From NCBI GenBank assembly GCA_019163335.1, contig JAFLKM010000002.1, positions 62,001 to 126,000 of the forward strand: a stretch of 64,000 nucleotides of DNA. Direction: 5' to 3'. The stretch is from Desulfobulbaceae bacterium. GTDB taxonomy: Bacteria > Desulfobacterota > Desulfobulbia > Desulfobulbales > Desulfocapsaceae. Each line of letters opens with the position of its first letter. Positions within the stretch are counted from its first letter, which is position 1. The notes below the pieces were generated by a model, which saw only the letters and a list, made by a program, of their open reading frames with translations, had not been told where the DNA came from and ran no database searches. The position numbers were made by a program, and so were the translations under genes. Shown one piece after another: positions 18,696 through 27,366 of this stretch.

Positions 18696-20015
18696 ATGAA
18701 TTCCTTTCTGACTTTCCCCAAAGGCGGTGTTCATCCACCGGAAGCAAAGGGGCAGACTGCTGGTCTGGCCATAGAGCGCATGCCGGTCCCCGATGAACTT
18801 GAGATTATTCTTGGTCAGCATATTGGAGCACCTTGCACACCAACCGTGAAAAAACGTGATGTGGTGGTGGAAGGTGCGATGATCGGCGAAGTCCAGAAGG
18901 GATTGGGAGTGCCCTTGCATTCACCCGTTGCCGGGACGATCAAGGATTTCGGCATGTCTGCCCATCCGATGCGGGTCACGTCGCCCTCCATTACCATTAC
19001 TGTCGATCACACTGCCGACCCGGCGATCTATCCCCGCAACGACTGGAGCGCCTTGACGGCGGCAGAACTGCTGGGCAGGGTTCACGATGCCGGTATTATC
19101 GGGATTGGCGGTGCAGGCTTTCCCTCCCATGTGAAGCTCAAGCCGCCGCCTGACGCCAAAATTGACAAGCTGCTCCTGAATGGCGCTGAATGCGAGCCTT
19201 ACATCACCGCTGATCATCGGCAGATGCTTGAAATGGCTGCTGATATTGTGGAAGGAGCTAAAATTATCGTTAAAATCCTGGGCATACAGGAATGCATCAT
19301 CGGCATTGAGCGAAATAAGCCGGATGCCATCCAGGTCATGACCGAGGCTGCCCGGGCTGGAAGCAGTGCCGGCTGTTCGATCAGCGTTCAGGGCTTGGAG
19401 GTGAAATATCCGCAAGGGTCGGAAAAGCAACTGATTCAAGCGCTGACCGGCCGCAAGGTGCCTTCCATGGCCCTGCCTTCCACAGTGGGCGTGGTGGTTC
19501 ATAATGTGTCCACGGCGCGAGCCATCTGTGATGCGGTTGTTTGTGGCAAGCCGCTGTATGAAAAAGTCATGACCATTTCCGGTGGCGGTATCACACGGCC
19601 TGCCAATCTGCTGGTCAAGGTCGGGACCAAGGCCTCTGATATTGTTGCCTATCTTGGCGGCGTTAAGCCGGAGCTTGCCAAGGTCATCATGGGTGGGCCG
19701 ATGATGGGTTTTGCTGTCTCCAATCTTGATGTTCCGGTGACGAAAACCACCTCGTCGATCTTGTTTTTGACCGAAAAAGAGATTGATATCCGACCTTATT
19801 CCCAGTGTATTCGCTGCGGCTGGTGCCTTGAGGCCTGTCCCATGGGGCTTGAACCAAAAGAGATCGGTGTGTTTGTGGAAGCGAATCGGGCCGAAGATAC
19901 GGCCCCGTTCGGGGTCTTCGATTGTTTTGAATGTGGCAGCTGTGCCTTTATCTGCCCTGCTAAACGGCCCTTGGTACAGTTTATCCGCCTGGCCAAGATG
20001 AAGGCAAAGAGATAG
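18696..20015 (+). CDS. rnfC: Rnf complex subunit C
   Basis: RnfC is the peripheral subunit that binds NADH, FMN and two [4Fe-4S] clusters in the membrane-bound ferredoxin:NAD oxidoreductase. Seen: FPKGGVHPPEAKG near the N-terminus, GIGGAGFPSHVKL (nucleotide loop, residue ~130), LLNGAECEPYITADHR, and two cluster motifs at the C-terminus, CIRCGWCLEACP and CFECGSCAFICP. The ATG at 18696 matches the normal RnfC N-terminus; the frame is open to 18612 but the extra residues are Arg-rich and unlike the family. No clear ribosome binding site is present before 18696, so the start is moderately sure. In Desulfovibrio a multiheme cytochrome gene precedes rnfC; none is found here. Confidence 0.93.
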   Translation: MNSFLTFPKGGVHPPEAKGQTAGLAIERMPVPDELEIILGQHIGAPCTPTVKKRDVVVEGAMIGEVQKGLGVPLHSPVAGTIKDFGMSAHPMRVTSPSITITVDHTADPAIYPRNDWSALTAAELLGRVHDAGIIGIGGAGFPSHVKLKPPPDAKIDKLLLNGAECEPYITADHRQMLEMAADIVEGAKIIVKILGIQECIIGIERNKPDAIQVMTEAARAGSSAGCSISVQGLEVKYPQGSEKQLIQALTGRKVPSMALPSTVGVVVHNVSTARAICDAVVCGKPLYEKVMTISGGGITRPANLLVKVGTKASDIVAYLGGVKPELAKVIMGGPMMGFAVSNLDVPVTKTTSSILFLTEKEIDIRPYSQCIRCGWCLEACPMGLEPKEIGVFVEANRAEDTAPFGVFDCFECGSCAFICPAKRPLVQFIRLAKMKAKR

Positions 20016-20045
20016 TTTTTACAAACGGGTAGTTGGAAGGGTGAG

Positions 20046-21149
20046 GTGAATCTGCCCTCACACAGACGATGTAACTTGTTCGGAAGGAGAATCGCCATCG
20101 AAACGCAAGCGCCGGAAGACCAATCATTTTCCTCACAGAAGAACTGGATCGTCTCAGTTTCTCCCCATGTGAAGAGTAATGAATCGGTTGAAAAAATCAT
20201 GTGGACCGTGTTGGCCTGCCTGATGCCGCCATTGATCCTGTCGGTCTTTATTTTTGGAATCCAGACCCTGATCATTACCGCTGTCTCGGTCATCAGCTGC
20301 ATGCTGGTAGAGGCCGTAAGCCAGAAGGCCCTTGGTCGGCCAATCACCATCAGGGACGGCAGTGCCGCTTTAACCGGGGTGCTGATCGCCTTCGTCATTC
20401 CCCCTGGAGTTTCCTATCTGCTGCCGGTGCTGGGCGCGGTTATGGCGATCTATATCGGCAAACATCTGCTGGGGGGGATCGGCTACAATATTTTCAATCC
20501 TGCCCTTTTGGGGCGCGCCTTTCTTCTGGCGACATTTCCGGTGGCAATGACCTCCGCCTGGCTGCCGCCCCTGGATGATCTGTCGATCTTCAGCTATCTC
20601 GGCTCCGGTGTTGATGCGGTGACCGCCGCTACTCCCCTGGCAGTAATGAAGGAGCAAGGGATGGCGGCCTTTACCCAGGCCTTTGGCTCCGGTACCAGTC
20701 TTTACACCTCCTTCTTCCTTGGCTGGCGTCCCGGTTGCATAGGAGAGACCTCCGGATTTATGCTCGTGCTGGGCGGGTTCTATATGCTGTACCGTGGATA
20801 TATTACCTGGCATATCCCGGCTTCGGTTCTGGGGACCATCGCCCTTCTGTCCTGGATTTTCGGGGGAGAGGCGCTGTGCAGCGGTGATCCCCTGCTGGCA
20901 ATTCTGTCAGGAGGGGCGATCCTGGGTGCGTTCTATATGGCCAATGACTACGTTACTTCGCCCACCAACAAGACATCACAGCTTATCTATGGCGTTGGGA
21001 TTGGAGGCTTGACCGTGCTGATCCGGCTGAAAGGCGGGTATCCGGAAGGAATTTGTTATGCCATCCTGCTGATGAATCCTCTCAGCTCAGTGCTGGACAG
21101 CTTCTTTAAGCCGAAACGCTTTGCGCCCCCGGTTGGAGGTGACAAATGA
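20046..21149 (+). CDS. rnfD: Rnf complex subunit D
   Basis: A membrane protein with about eight to ten helices and a covalently bound FMN. The likely flavinylation threonine is in DAVTAATPLA (about residue 195), with the xxAT sequence recognised by ApbE. Segment HLLGGIGYNIFNPALLGRAFLLATFP is typical of the RnfD/NqrB family. The start used is GTG 20046, preceded by GGAAGG. A stronger AAGGAG at 20084-20089 lies inside the frame but is followed only by ATC codons, so a later start would need a rare codon. The gene overlaps rnfG by four bases. Confidence 0.93.
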   Translation: MNLPSHRRCNLFGRRIAIETQAPEDQSFSSQKNWIVSVSPHVKSNESVEKIMWTVLACLMPPLILSVFIFGIQTLIITAVSVISCMLVEAVSQKALGRPITIRDGSAALTGVLIAFVIPPGVSYLLPVLGAVMAIYIGKHLLGGIGYNIFNPALLGRAFLLATFPVAMTSAWLPPLDDLSIFSYLGSGVDAVTAATPLAVMKEQGMAAFTQAFGSGTSLYTSFFLGWRPGCIGETSGFMLVLGGFYMLYRGYITWHIPASVLGTIALLSWIFGGEALCSGDPLLAILSGGAILGAFYMANDYVTSPTNKTSQLIYGVGIGGLTVLIRLKGGYPEGICYAILLMNPLSSVLDSFFKPKRFAPPVGGDK

Positions 21150-22051
21150 AAGATATCATGAGTATTGTCTTCCGTCTGACCCTGACCTGCCTGATGGCAG
21201 CGACGGTTATGGGAGCCGCTTTTATCATCACCAACAAGGCAAAAAAACATAATGAGCATGTCCGTGAAGAGCGAACCATGTATGCGCTGCTCGGATACAG
21301 TGAGTCAAAACCGGCACCGGTCTCCATCGTCCTGCATCAGATTTACCGCTATATCATCACCGAAGGGGAAGTGCAGTTTGTCAGCTATCTGATCCCGACG
21401 GGATCCGGTAAATCCGGCGCAGCAGATGCCTATTCCCTGGTTTCCCTTGATCTTCAGGGGAAGATGGTCGATCAGAAACCCGTTGCCATCGATGGGGAGA
21501 AGATTCGTGAGCGGGAGGATCGGGACAAGGCGGTTATCGCGGTGGCTGGTCCCGGCAAGGAGGTACGTTTTGCCGACCATACCATCATTGTCACCGACAA
21601 CGGGAAGAGGATTGCCTACCTGCTGGGGGGGAAATTCCCCGGGTTTAAAACATTTATTGGCGTGATGCTGGCTCTCGATCCTCAATATACCATGGTTGGC
21701 ATGGAGATCCTTGAACATGAAGAAGATCCGGGACTAGGTGCGGAGATTGAGCAGGATTATTTTAAAAACCAGTTTCAGGGAAAGGCCTTTACTACCCTGA
21801 AAGGCTTGAAGGTCGTCAAAGAGCCTTTGCCGGCTGACTATCAGCAGGCCCTGGAAGGTGGACTCGCTGAGGCGGATATGGCCAAGGTCATGGAACAGTA
21901 TAAGGAAAAGGATATTTATGCCTTGACTGGAGCTACCATTTCCTCGAAATCGGTGACTGATGGCGTCAAGGGGATGGTCAAGAAATTTGCCTATCGGCTC
22001 GATAGCCTTGATAAAGTACTGAAAGAACAGCAGATTGCTGTCTCGTTTTAA
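21146..22051 (+). CDS. rnfG: Rnf complex subunit G
   Basis: One N-terminal membrane helix (residues about 10-28) and a periplasmic FMN-binding domain. The flavinylation motif is ALTGATISSKSV near residue 265. The GLGAEIEQDYFKNQF segment is a hallmark of RnfG/NqrC. The 301-residue length is above the usual ~200: residues 60-150 hold an insertion with no clear match. The ATG overlaps the rnfD stop. Confidence 0.93.
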   Translation: MKDIMSIVFRLTLTCLMAATVMGAAFIITNKAKKHNEHVREERTMYALLGYSESKPAPVSIVLHQIYRYIITEGEVQFVSYLIPTGSGKSGAADAYSLVSLDLQGKMVDQKPVAIDGEKIREREDRDKAVIAVAGPGKEVRFADHTIIVTDNGKRIAYLLGGKFPGFKTFIGVMLALDPQYTMVGMEILEHEEDPGLGAEIEQDYFKNQFQGKAFTTLKGLKVVKEPLPADYQQALEGGLAEADMAKVMEQYKEKDIYALTGATISSKSVTDGVKGMVKKFAYRLDSLDKVLKEQQIAVSF

Positions 22052-22071
22052 CCTTAACCTGAGGAAACAAC

Positions 22072-22692
22072 GTGACGAATACTAAATCCATCGGGCAGTT
22101 GCTGAGTCGAGGTATCCTGAGCGAAAACCCGATTTTCAAGCTGGCCCTTTCCATGTGTCCGGCGGTGGGAATTTCAACCACGGTTATGAACGGTGTCATG
22201 CTGGGGGTGGCCGTGTTTTTTGTGCAGGTCTTCTCCAGTGTGACCATCTCCCTGTTTAAAGACCAGATTCACCCGCGCATTCGGATTCCCTCCTATACCC
22301 TGACGATTGCCACCTGGGTGACCGTGATTGATCTGGTACTGGCGGCCTATATGCCAGGGGCCTATGCCAAGATGGGAATTTTTGTGAAACTGATTGTCGC
22401 CTTCGCAATCATTACGATGCGCCTCGAGATGTTCGCCTGCAAGGAAAAGGTCAAGGACTCTTTCTGGGATGGCGTCGGCATGGGCTTAGGGTTTCTGGTC
22501 GGGATGGTGGCGATTGGCTTTGTCCGTGAACTTCTTGGTTCCGGTACCATTCTCGGCTATGACGTCCTTGGGTTTAAACCCTTGCTGTTCTTCATTCTGC
22601 CCTGTGCCGGCTTCTTTGTGGTGGGTCTGATGATGGCCTTCTTTAATTGGATCGAGGTGGTTTATAAGCAAAAAAGAGGAGTCAGGTCATGA
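22072..22692 (+). CDS. rnfE: Rnf complex subunit E
   Basis: A six-helix membrane subunit of the RnfA/E family. Seen: GILSENPIFKLALSMCPAVG at the N-terminus, with Cys28 a candidate ligand of the in-membrane [2Fe-2S] cluster shared with RnfA, and ELLGSGTILGYDV in the fifth helix region. The start is GTG 22072 after CTGAGGAAACAAC. It overlaps rnfA by four bases. Confidence 0.93.
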   Translation: MTNTKSIGQLLSRGILSENPIFKLALSMCPAVGISTTVMNGVMLGVAVFFVQVFSSVTISLFKDQIHPRIRIPSYTLTIATWVTVIDLVLAAYMPGAYAKMGIFVKLIVAFAIITMRLEMFACKEKVKDSFWDGVGMGLGFLVGMVAIGFVRELLGSGTILGYDVLGFKPLLFFILPCAGFFVVGLMMAFFNWIEVVYKQKRGVRS

Positions 22693-23630
22693 GAATCAAA
22701 TTGCGTCAGGTGATCCTCCTTGCCTTCGTGCTGCTGTTTCCCGGAGTTCTCCAAGCTGCGGAGACGGATATGATAGCCGAGAAGTCCTTTTCCGGTACCA
22801 ATGAGATCAAGGTGCTGTTTGCCGCCAAGGTGAACACGGCCATTGCCGGGGATATGTCCCGCTATACCGTCTATGAGGAAAACGATCCCGACATCAAGTT
22901 AGCCCTTACAGCGGCAACGATCACGGACGAGGGCCGGGGAGTTACCCTGAAATTCGCGGAACCGTTAAACTCGGCAAACACCCATGTGGTCTCGATCCGC
23001 GATCTGAAAGGTGAGGGTGCCATTGATTTCAAGGTGTCCAAGTCCTACCTCGGCTATCTGTTGTCGATCTTGATCTCGGCGATGCTCATTAACAACTTTG
23101 TCTTTACCAAGTATCTCGGCCTGTGCGTATTCTTCGGCACCTCCAAGCGGAAAAGCACGGCCAAGGGGATGGGCGTGGTGTTCACCATCGTCATGCTGGT
23201 GTCGGCCAGTATGAGTTGGTTTTTTTACCAGTACATCCTCATTCCCTATAATCTTAACTTCCTTCAGATCGTTGTCTTTATCGGTCTGGTGTCGCTTACC
23301 GTGCAGGCCGTGGATACCATTCTTCGCAAGGTGAATCCGGTGCTTTTCAACTCTTTTGGCGTGTTTCTCGTGCTGGTTATCGCCAACTGCATCATCATTG
23401 CGGTGCCACTTATTCTGGCAAACAATAACTACAACTATCTCGAAACCTTCATGCTGGCCCTGGGGGCCGGCGGCGGCTTCCTGCTGGCTCTCTACTTGAT
23501 GAGCTCGGTGCGCGAGCGGCTTGAAATTGCAAAGATTCCGTCATCTTTCAAAGGCTTGCCCATTGCCTTTATCGTTGCCGGACAGTTTGCCATGGCTTTT
23601 CTTGGGTTTTCCGGTCTGAAACTGTTCTAG
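22689..23630 (+). CDS. rnfA: Rnf complex subunit A with an extra N-terminal periplasmic domain
   Basis: RnfA forms a membrane pair with RnfE and holds the in-membrane Fe-S cluster. The RnfA part starts near residue 118 (YLGYLLSILISAMLINNFVFTK) and has KYLGLCVFFGTSK with the ligand Cys, then the other helices through GQFAMAFLGFSG. The normal length is about 190 residues; this protein is 313. The additional 117 residues begin with a signal peptide-like stretch (IKLRQVILLAFVLLFPGVLQAA) and go on with a beta-rich, Ig-like domain (LFAAKVNTAIAGDMSRYTVYE). It would lie in the periplasm. The start is supported by GGAGTCAGGTC and by the ATGA overlap with rnfE, so the extension is real in this genome. 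Confidence 0.92.
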   Translation: MRIKLRQVILLAFVLLFPGVLQAAETDMIAEKSFSGTNEIKVLFAAKVNTAIAGDMSRYTVYEENDPDIKLALTAATITDEGRGVTLKFAEPLNSANTHVVSIRDLKGEGAIDFKVSKSYLGYLLSILISAMLINNFVFTKYLGLCVFFGTSKRKSTAKGMGVVFTIVMLVSASMSWFFYQYILIPYNLNFLQIVVFIGLVSLTVQAVDTILRKVNPVLFNSFGVFLVLVIANCIIIAVPLILANNNYNYLETFMLALGAGGGFLLALYLMSSVRERLEIAKIPSSFKGLPIAFIVAGQFAMAFLGFSGLKLF

Positions 23631-23677
23631 TTCGGAAAGAGCTGAAATTTTTAACGGATTTATGTGAGAGTGGTGAA

Positions 23678-24553
23678 ATGGAACCGGAATTATTTAAAAT
23701 TGCATTAGGTGGTTTGGTCCTACTGGGTTGCATTGGCCTCTTTTTCGGGATTGGTCTTGCCATAGCAGCCAATAAATTTGCGGTGGAGAGCAATCCTCTG
23801 ATTGAAAAGGTGCTCCATTCCCTGCCCCTGGCCCAGTGCGGTGGTTGCGGGTACGCTGGTTGTGAGGGATATGCCATTGCGGTGGTGACGAACCCTGATG
23901 TGCCGCCGAATCTCTGTTTTCCCGGTAAAGAGGCAGTGGCGGCAGTTGTCGCCGAGTTGACCGGTAAGAAAATGGTCGAGGTCGAGGATCAGATTGCCGT
24001 TGTGCGATGTTCGCGGGTGGAAGGACGGGTCAGTCACAAGCATCACTATATTGGCTTTCCTTCCTGCACGGCGGCGAATCTTGCCTTTGGCGGACCATCT
24101 CAATGCCAGTATGCCTGCATCGGCCTTGGTGAGTGCGCACAGGCCTGTCCCTTTGGTGCCATCGAGATGGTGGATAATTTCCCCATCATCAATCCGGACA
24201 AATGTGTCAGCTGCGGAGTCTGTGTCCGGACCTGCCCAAAGAAGATCATAGAGTTGCAGACCCTGAAGGCCAGAGTCTATGTGCCTTGTTCATCCAAAGA
24301 TCTTGGCAAGGATGTCAAGGCGGTGTGTGAGGTTGGTTGTATCGGCTGTAAGCTGTGCGTCAAGGTTTGTCCGGCCCAGGCGGTGACGTATGTGGGTGGG
24401 CTGATTGTGATCGATCATAAGGCCTGCATTGCCTATGGCCCTTCCTGTGAAGAGGTGTGTGTTGCAAAATGCCCACGCGATATTTTCAGGAAATATGAAG
24501 GACGAAAGATCATCGCCCGCAATGTCGCGGATGGTCTGAAAATGGCTGCTTAA
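23678..24553 (+). CDS. rnfB: Rnf complex subunit B, multi-cluster ferredoxin-type
   Basis: RnfB takes electrons from ferredoxin. Residues 10-30 form a membrane helix. An Fe-S domain follows with CGGCGYAGCEGYA and PPNLCFPG, then ferredoxin-like motifs CIGLGECAQACP, CVSCGVCVRTCP, CIGCKLCVKVCP and CEEVCVAKCP. That is enough for several [4Fe-4S] clusters, as in anaerobic Rnf complexes. 291 residues. It ends 24 bases before apbE. Confidence 0.93.
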   Translation: MEPELFKIALGGLVLLGCIGLFFGIGLAIAANKFAVESNPLIEKVLHSLPLAQCGGCGYAGCEGYAIAVVTNPDVPPNLCFPGKEAVAAVVAELTGKKMVEVEDQIAVVRCSRVEGRVSHKHHYIGFPSCTAANLAFGGPSQCQYACIGLGECAQACPFGAIEMVDNFPIINPDKCVSCGVCVRTCPKKIIELQTLKARVYVPCSSKDLGKDVKAVCEVGCIGCKLCVKVCPAQAVTYVGGLIVIDHKACIAYGPSCEEVCVAKCPRDIFRKYEGRKIIARNVADGLKMAA

Positions 24554-24577
24554 CATTAACACTGATTGGGAATCGAT

Positions 24578-25615
24578 ATGAAAACTTCCTTGACTGCATG
24601 TGATCAGAAAAGACGATCGTTTTTGAAGTTATCCGGCCTTCTTGGCTTGGGTGTGGCCTCCGCTGCCCTGTTGCCCCTTGAAAAGGCAGAAAGTCTACTC
24701 TTGCGCAGAAATGAATACAAGGTCAGCAGTACTCGTCTGGCGATGGGCACCTTTGTTGACATGACCGCCATTCACCATTCACGGGACGAGGCAGAGGATG
24801 CCATCGGCAAGGCCTTTGCCGAGGTGGATCGTCTCTGTGCGATGTTGACCCGGTTTGATAACAAGTCGCCGGTTGCCGAGTTGAATGCCCTCAGGAGACT
24901 GGAGCAGCCGACAGCAGAAATCCAGGAACTGATCGCCCGCTCGTTGTATTTCCATCGCGACACCCAGGGCGCCTTTGACATCACCGTCAAACCGCTCATT
25001 GATCTCTATCAAGATCGATTTGCCTCAGGGGTTCAGCCCAACGACACCGATATTGATGCTGTCTTATCCATAGTTGGTGTTGAGAAGCTACGCTTTCAGC
25101 AAGAGGGTCTGTTATTGCCCGAGGCCGGTATGGGCATAACCCTGGATGGATTGGCCCCTGGATATATTGCCGACCGGGCATCGGAGATACTGACCAAAAA
25201 CGGGATCACCAATCACCTGGTCAATGGTGGAGGGGAGATTCGGGTGAGTGGTTCTGCTGCCAAGGAACAGTCCTGGACGGTGGCGATCCAGGATCCTAAC
25301 AAAAATAAGAACTTTCCGGACGTGATTAAGCTGGGCGAGGGGGCTATCTCCACCTCTGGTAATTATGAGGTCTTCTATGATCGGGAGAAATTGTTTCATC
25401 ACATCGTCAACAGCAAGACCGGACATTCGCCTCACCTGTCGGCAAGCGTCACGGTGATGGCTCCGACCGCGATGGATGCGGATATTCTGTCAACCGCAGT
25501 CTATGTCATGGAGCCCGAAGCCGGGCTTGCCTATATTAATTCCCGGCCTGGGTATGAATGTTTTATCCTCGATGGCCATGGGCGCAGTCTGAAGTCCAGC
25601 GGCTGGCCTGTCTGA
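24578..25615 (+). CDS. apbE: FAD:protein FMN transferase
   Basis: ApbE attaches FMN to threonines of RnfD and RnfG. The 345-residue protein starts with a Tat-like export signal (KRRSFLKLSGLLGLG), as expected for work in the periplasm. Family motifs: STRLAMGTFVDMT, LTRFDNKSPVAELN, ITLDGLAPGYIADRA, NHLVNGGGEIR, and STSGNYE. The ATG at 24578 is preferred; the frame includes an upstream TTG. The position right behind rnfB, ahead of a terminator, shows it is the last gene of the rnf operon. Confidence 0.93.
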   Translation: MKTSLTACDQKRRSFLKLSGLLGLGVASAALLPLEKAESLLLRRNEYKVSSTRLAMGTFVDMTAIHHSRDEAEDAIGKAFAEVDRLCAMLTRFDNKSPVAELNALRRLEQPTAEIQELIARSLYFHRDTQGAFDITVKPLIDLYQDRFASGVQPNDTDIDAVLSIVGVEKLRFQQEGLLLPEAGMGITLDGLAPGYIADRASEILTKNGITNHLVNGGGEIRVSGSAAKEQSWTVAIQDPNKNKNFPDVIKLGEGAISTSGNYEVFYDREKLFHHIVNSKTGHSPHLSASVTVMAPTAMDADILSTAVYVMEPEAGLAYINSRPGYECFILDGHGRSLKSSGWPV

Positions 25616-25644
25616 TTTGGGCGGGGGGTGCCACTGATAAAATG

Positions 25645-25675
25645 AAGGAGATCCTTTATCGGGTCTCCTTTTTTA
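25645..25675 (+). terminator. Terminator of the rnf-apbE operon
   Basis: AAGGAGATCC, loop tttatc, GGGTCTCCTT, then TTTTATTT. Ten pairs including one G-U. Confidence 0.9.
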
Positions 25676-25815
25676 TTTGGGGCTACAAGTTCTGGTAATA
25701 ACTTCAGTGAATTTTAGTGCCTTACTGATTATTAGGGTTAGAATATTGCAGGAATAACGGTGTATTGTTGGAGGTGGCAGCATTGGAAAATAATGGAAAG
25801 ATACCGGAGTGGCCA

Positions 25816-26253
25816 ATGAGTTGGGAACCAGGGATTGTTGTCTTTTGCTGCAACGCGAGCTGTTGTGCAGGGGAGTCCCATGCTTCTGGAGTCAGTTTTC
25901 CGTCCCCCCCCACGGTCAGAATTGTCCGGGTTCCCTGTGCCAGCCTGGTCAGTGAGTATATGATCATGTCGGCGCTCCGCTCCGGGGCCGATGGGATTCT
26001 TGTGGTCGGCGGCGCTGCTGGCGACTGTCAGTCTGCAAGGGGACAAGAGGGAGACCGACGCCGATTTGTTCTGCTGGGCAATCTTCTTGAGTTCATTGGG
26101 ATTGAGCCGGGGCGGGTCCATATTGCCTGGGAGTCTGCCTGGACAGGTGAACAGGTAATGGGTCTTGTCCAGGATCTGATCGAAAAGGTGAAGGCGCTCG
26201 GGCCGGCACGCAGGTTGGTGAAACAACTCGAACCCCTGCAAGGTGAGGAGTAA
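25816..26253 (+). CDS. flxD: FlxD, MvhD-like iron-sulfur subunit
   Basis: 145 residues, related to MvhD. N-terminus WEPGIVVFCCNASCCAGE compares with [12 protein letters not shown] of the paralogue at 12751. At the second cysteine site it has VVGGAAGDCQ: the position used by Sec in one MvhD and Cys in the other is absent, with one residue missing. In Desulfovibrio FlxD is part of FlxABCD-HdrABC, which couples NADH with ferredoxin and a thiol acceptor. The ATG at 25816 with GGAG before it is chosen; an upstream TTG at 25765 is less likely. Confidence 0.8.
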   Translation: MSWEPGIVVFCCNASCCAGESHASGVSFPSPPTVRIVRVPCASLVSEYMIMSALRSGADGILVVGGAAGDCQSARGQEGDRRRFVLLGNLLEFIGIEPGRVHIAWESAWTGEQVMGLVQDLIEKVKALGPARRLVKQLEPLQGEE

Positions 26254-26262
26254 AAGAAGCGT

Positions 26263-27366
26263 ATGGCGACAATTAACGACAAGATAACGGATGCAATCCG
26301 GGCTCAGGCTCGGAAACTTCTCGAGACAGGGGAGGTGGCAGCGCTTATCGGCTATGCTGCCGGGTCGCTGCCGATGACGGTTAAGCCTCTGGTTGTGCGG
26401 CGGCCGGAAGAGTGTGATCGGCTGGTCTGGAACACCTTCTGCGTCTTGAATCTGGCGACCTATCTCCCGGAGGTGTTGAGCTCAGTGGAAATACCACGCG
26501 ACCTGCGTGACCCCAAGCCGGAGGAACCCCAGGCCAAGGTGGCGATTCTTGCCACCGGCTGCTGGTCTCGTAATATCGTGGTCCAGATCCAGGAGAAACG
26601 GGTGGCCCGGGAACGGGTGGTGGTCGTTGGCGTCGGCAGTCGTGGCATGGTGAGTCGGGCCAAGGTCAAGGCGCTTTTTCCTGGACAGGAAATTTTGACA
26701 GTGGAAGAGGGCGATCATGACCTCGTTGTGCAGGGCCTTGATTTTACCGAGACCATCAATCGGTGGTCGGTGGTGCGGGATAATTGTCAGACCTGCGCTC
26801 ATCCTGATCCGGTGCTGGTGGATATCCGCATTGGTGAGCCAGTCTCCGAGCGGAAGAATCCTCATCCTTATAAGCAGGTGGAACTCATAGAGCAGAGATC
26901 AGTTGATGAGCGCTGGGCCTGGTTTACCGCTGAGTTTGCCACCTGTATTCGCTGCTATGCCTGCCGCAATGTTTGTCCGCTCTGTTACTGTCCCACCTGT
27001 TTCGTCGATGATGCCAAACCCCAGTGGTTGGGGAAGAGTCTGGATGCCGTGGATACCGGCCTGTTCCATATTCTGCGGGCCCATCACTGTGCCGGGCGCT
27101 GCACCGACTGCGGGGCTTGTGAATCGGTCTGCCCCATGGGAATTAATATGCGGATGCTGACTAAAAAGCTGAATAAGGATGTCCTGGAGCTTTTCGGGAT
27201 TGAGGCGGGCATGGAGCCAGAGGCCCCCCTGCAACTAACGATGTACCCCTCTGCCAGTCCTGAGTTTATTGTGACCGACCTTGCCCCTGTGCCAGTTCCA
27301 TCCCGGAAACCATTTGAGTCTGCAGGAATACCATCAGCAGAGGGAGATACATCATGCAAACCGTGA
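26263..27366 (+). CDS. flxC: FlxC-like 4Fe-4S dicluster subunit (FrhB/FdhB-related)
   Basis: 367 residues. Seen: an N-terminal domain with ILATGCWSRNIVVQIQE and GVGSRGMVSR, DNCQTCAHPDPV, and two cluster motifs CIRCYACRNVCPLCYCPTCF and CAGRCTDCGACESVCPMG. The first resembles the F420-dehydrogenase beta/HdrA-interacting family. The last 13 bases overlap flxB. The last 50 residues are low-complexity (Pro, Ser, Glu). It would transfer electrons between the FAD subunit and the MvhD-like subunit. The subunit letter is given by order and is not certain. Confidence 0.75.
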   Translation: MATINDKITDAIRAQARKLLETGEVAALIGYAAGSLPMTVKPLVVRRPEECDRLVWNTFCVLNLATYLPEVLSSVEIPRDLRDPKPEEPQAKVAILATGCWSRNIVVQIQEKRVARERVVVVGVGSRGMVSRAKVKALFPGQEILTVEEGDHDLVVQGLDFTETINRWSVVRDNCQTCAHPDPVLVDIRIGEPVSERKNPHPYKQVELIEQRSVDERWAWFTAEFATCIRCYACRNVCPLCYCPTCFVDDAKPQWLGKSLDAVDTGLFHILRAHHCAGRCTDCGACESVCPMGINMRMLTKKLNKDVLELFGIEAGMEPEAPLQLTMYPSASPEFIVTDLAPVPVPSRKPFESAGIPSAEGDTSCKP

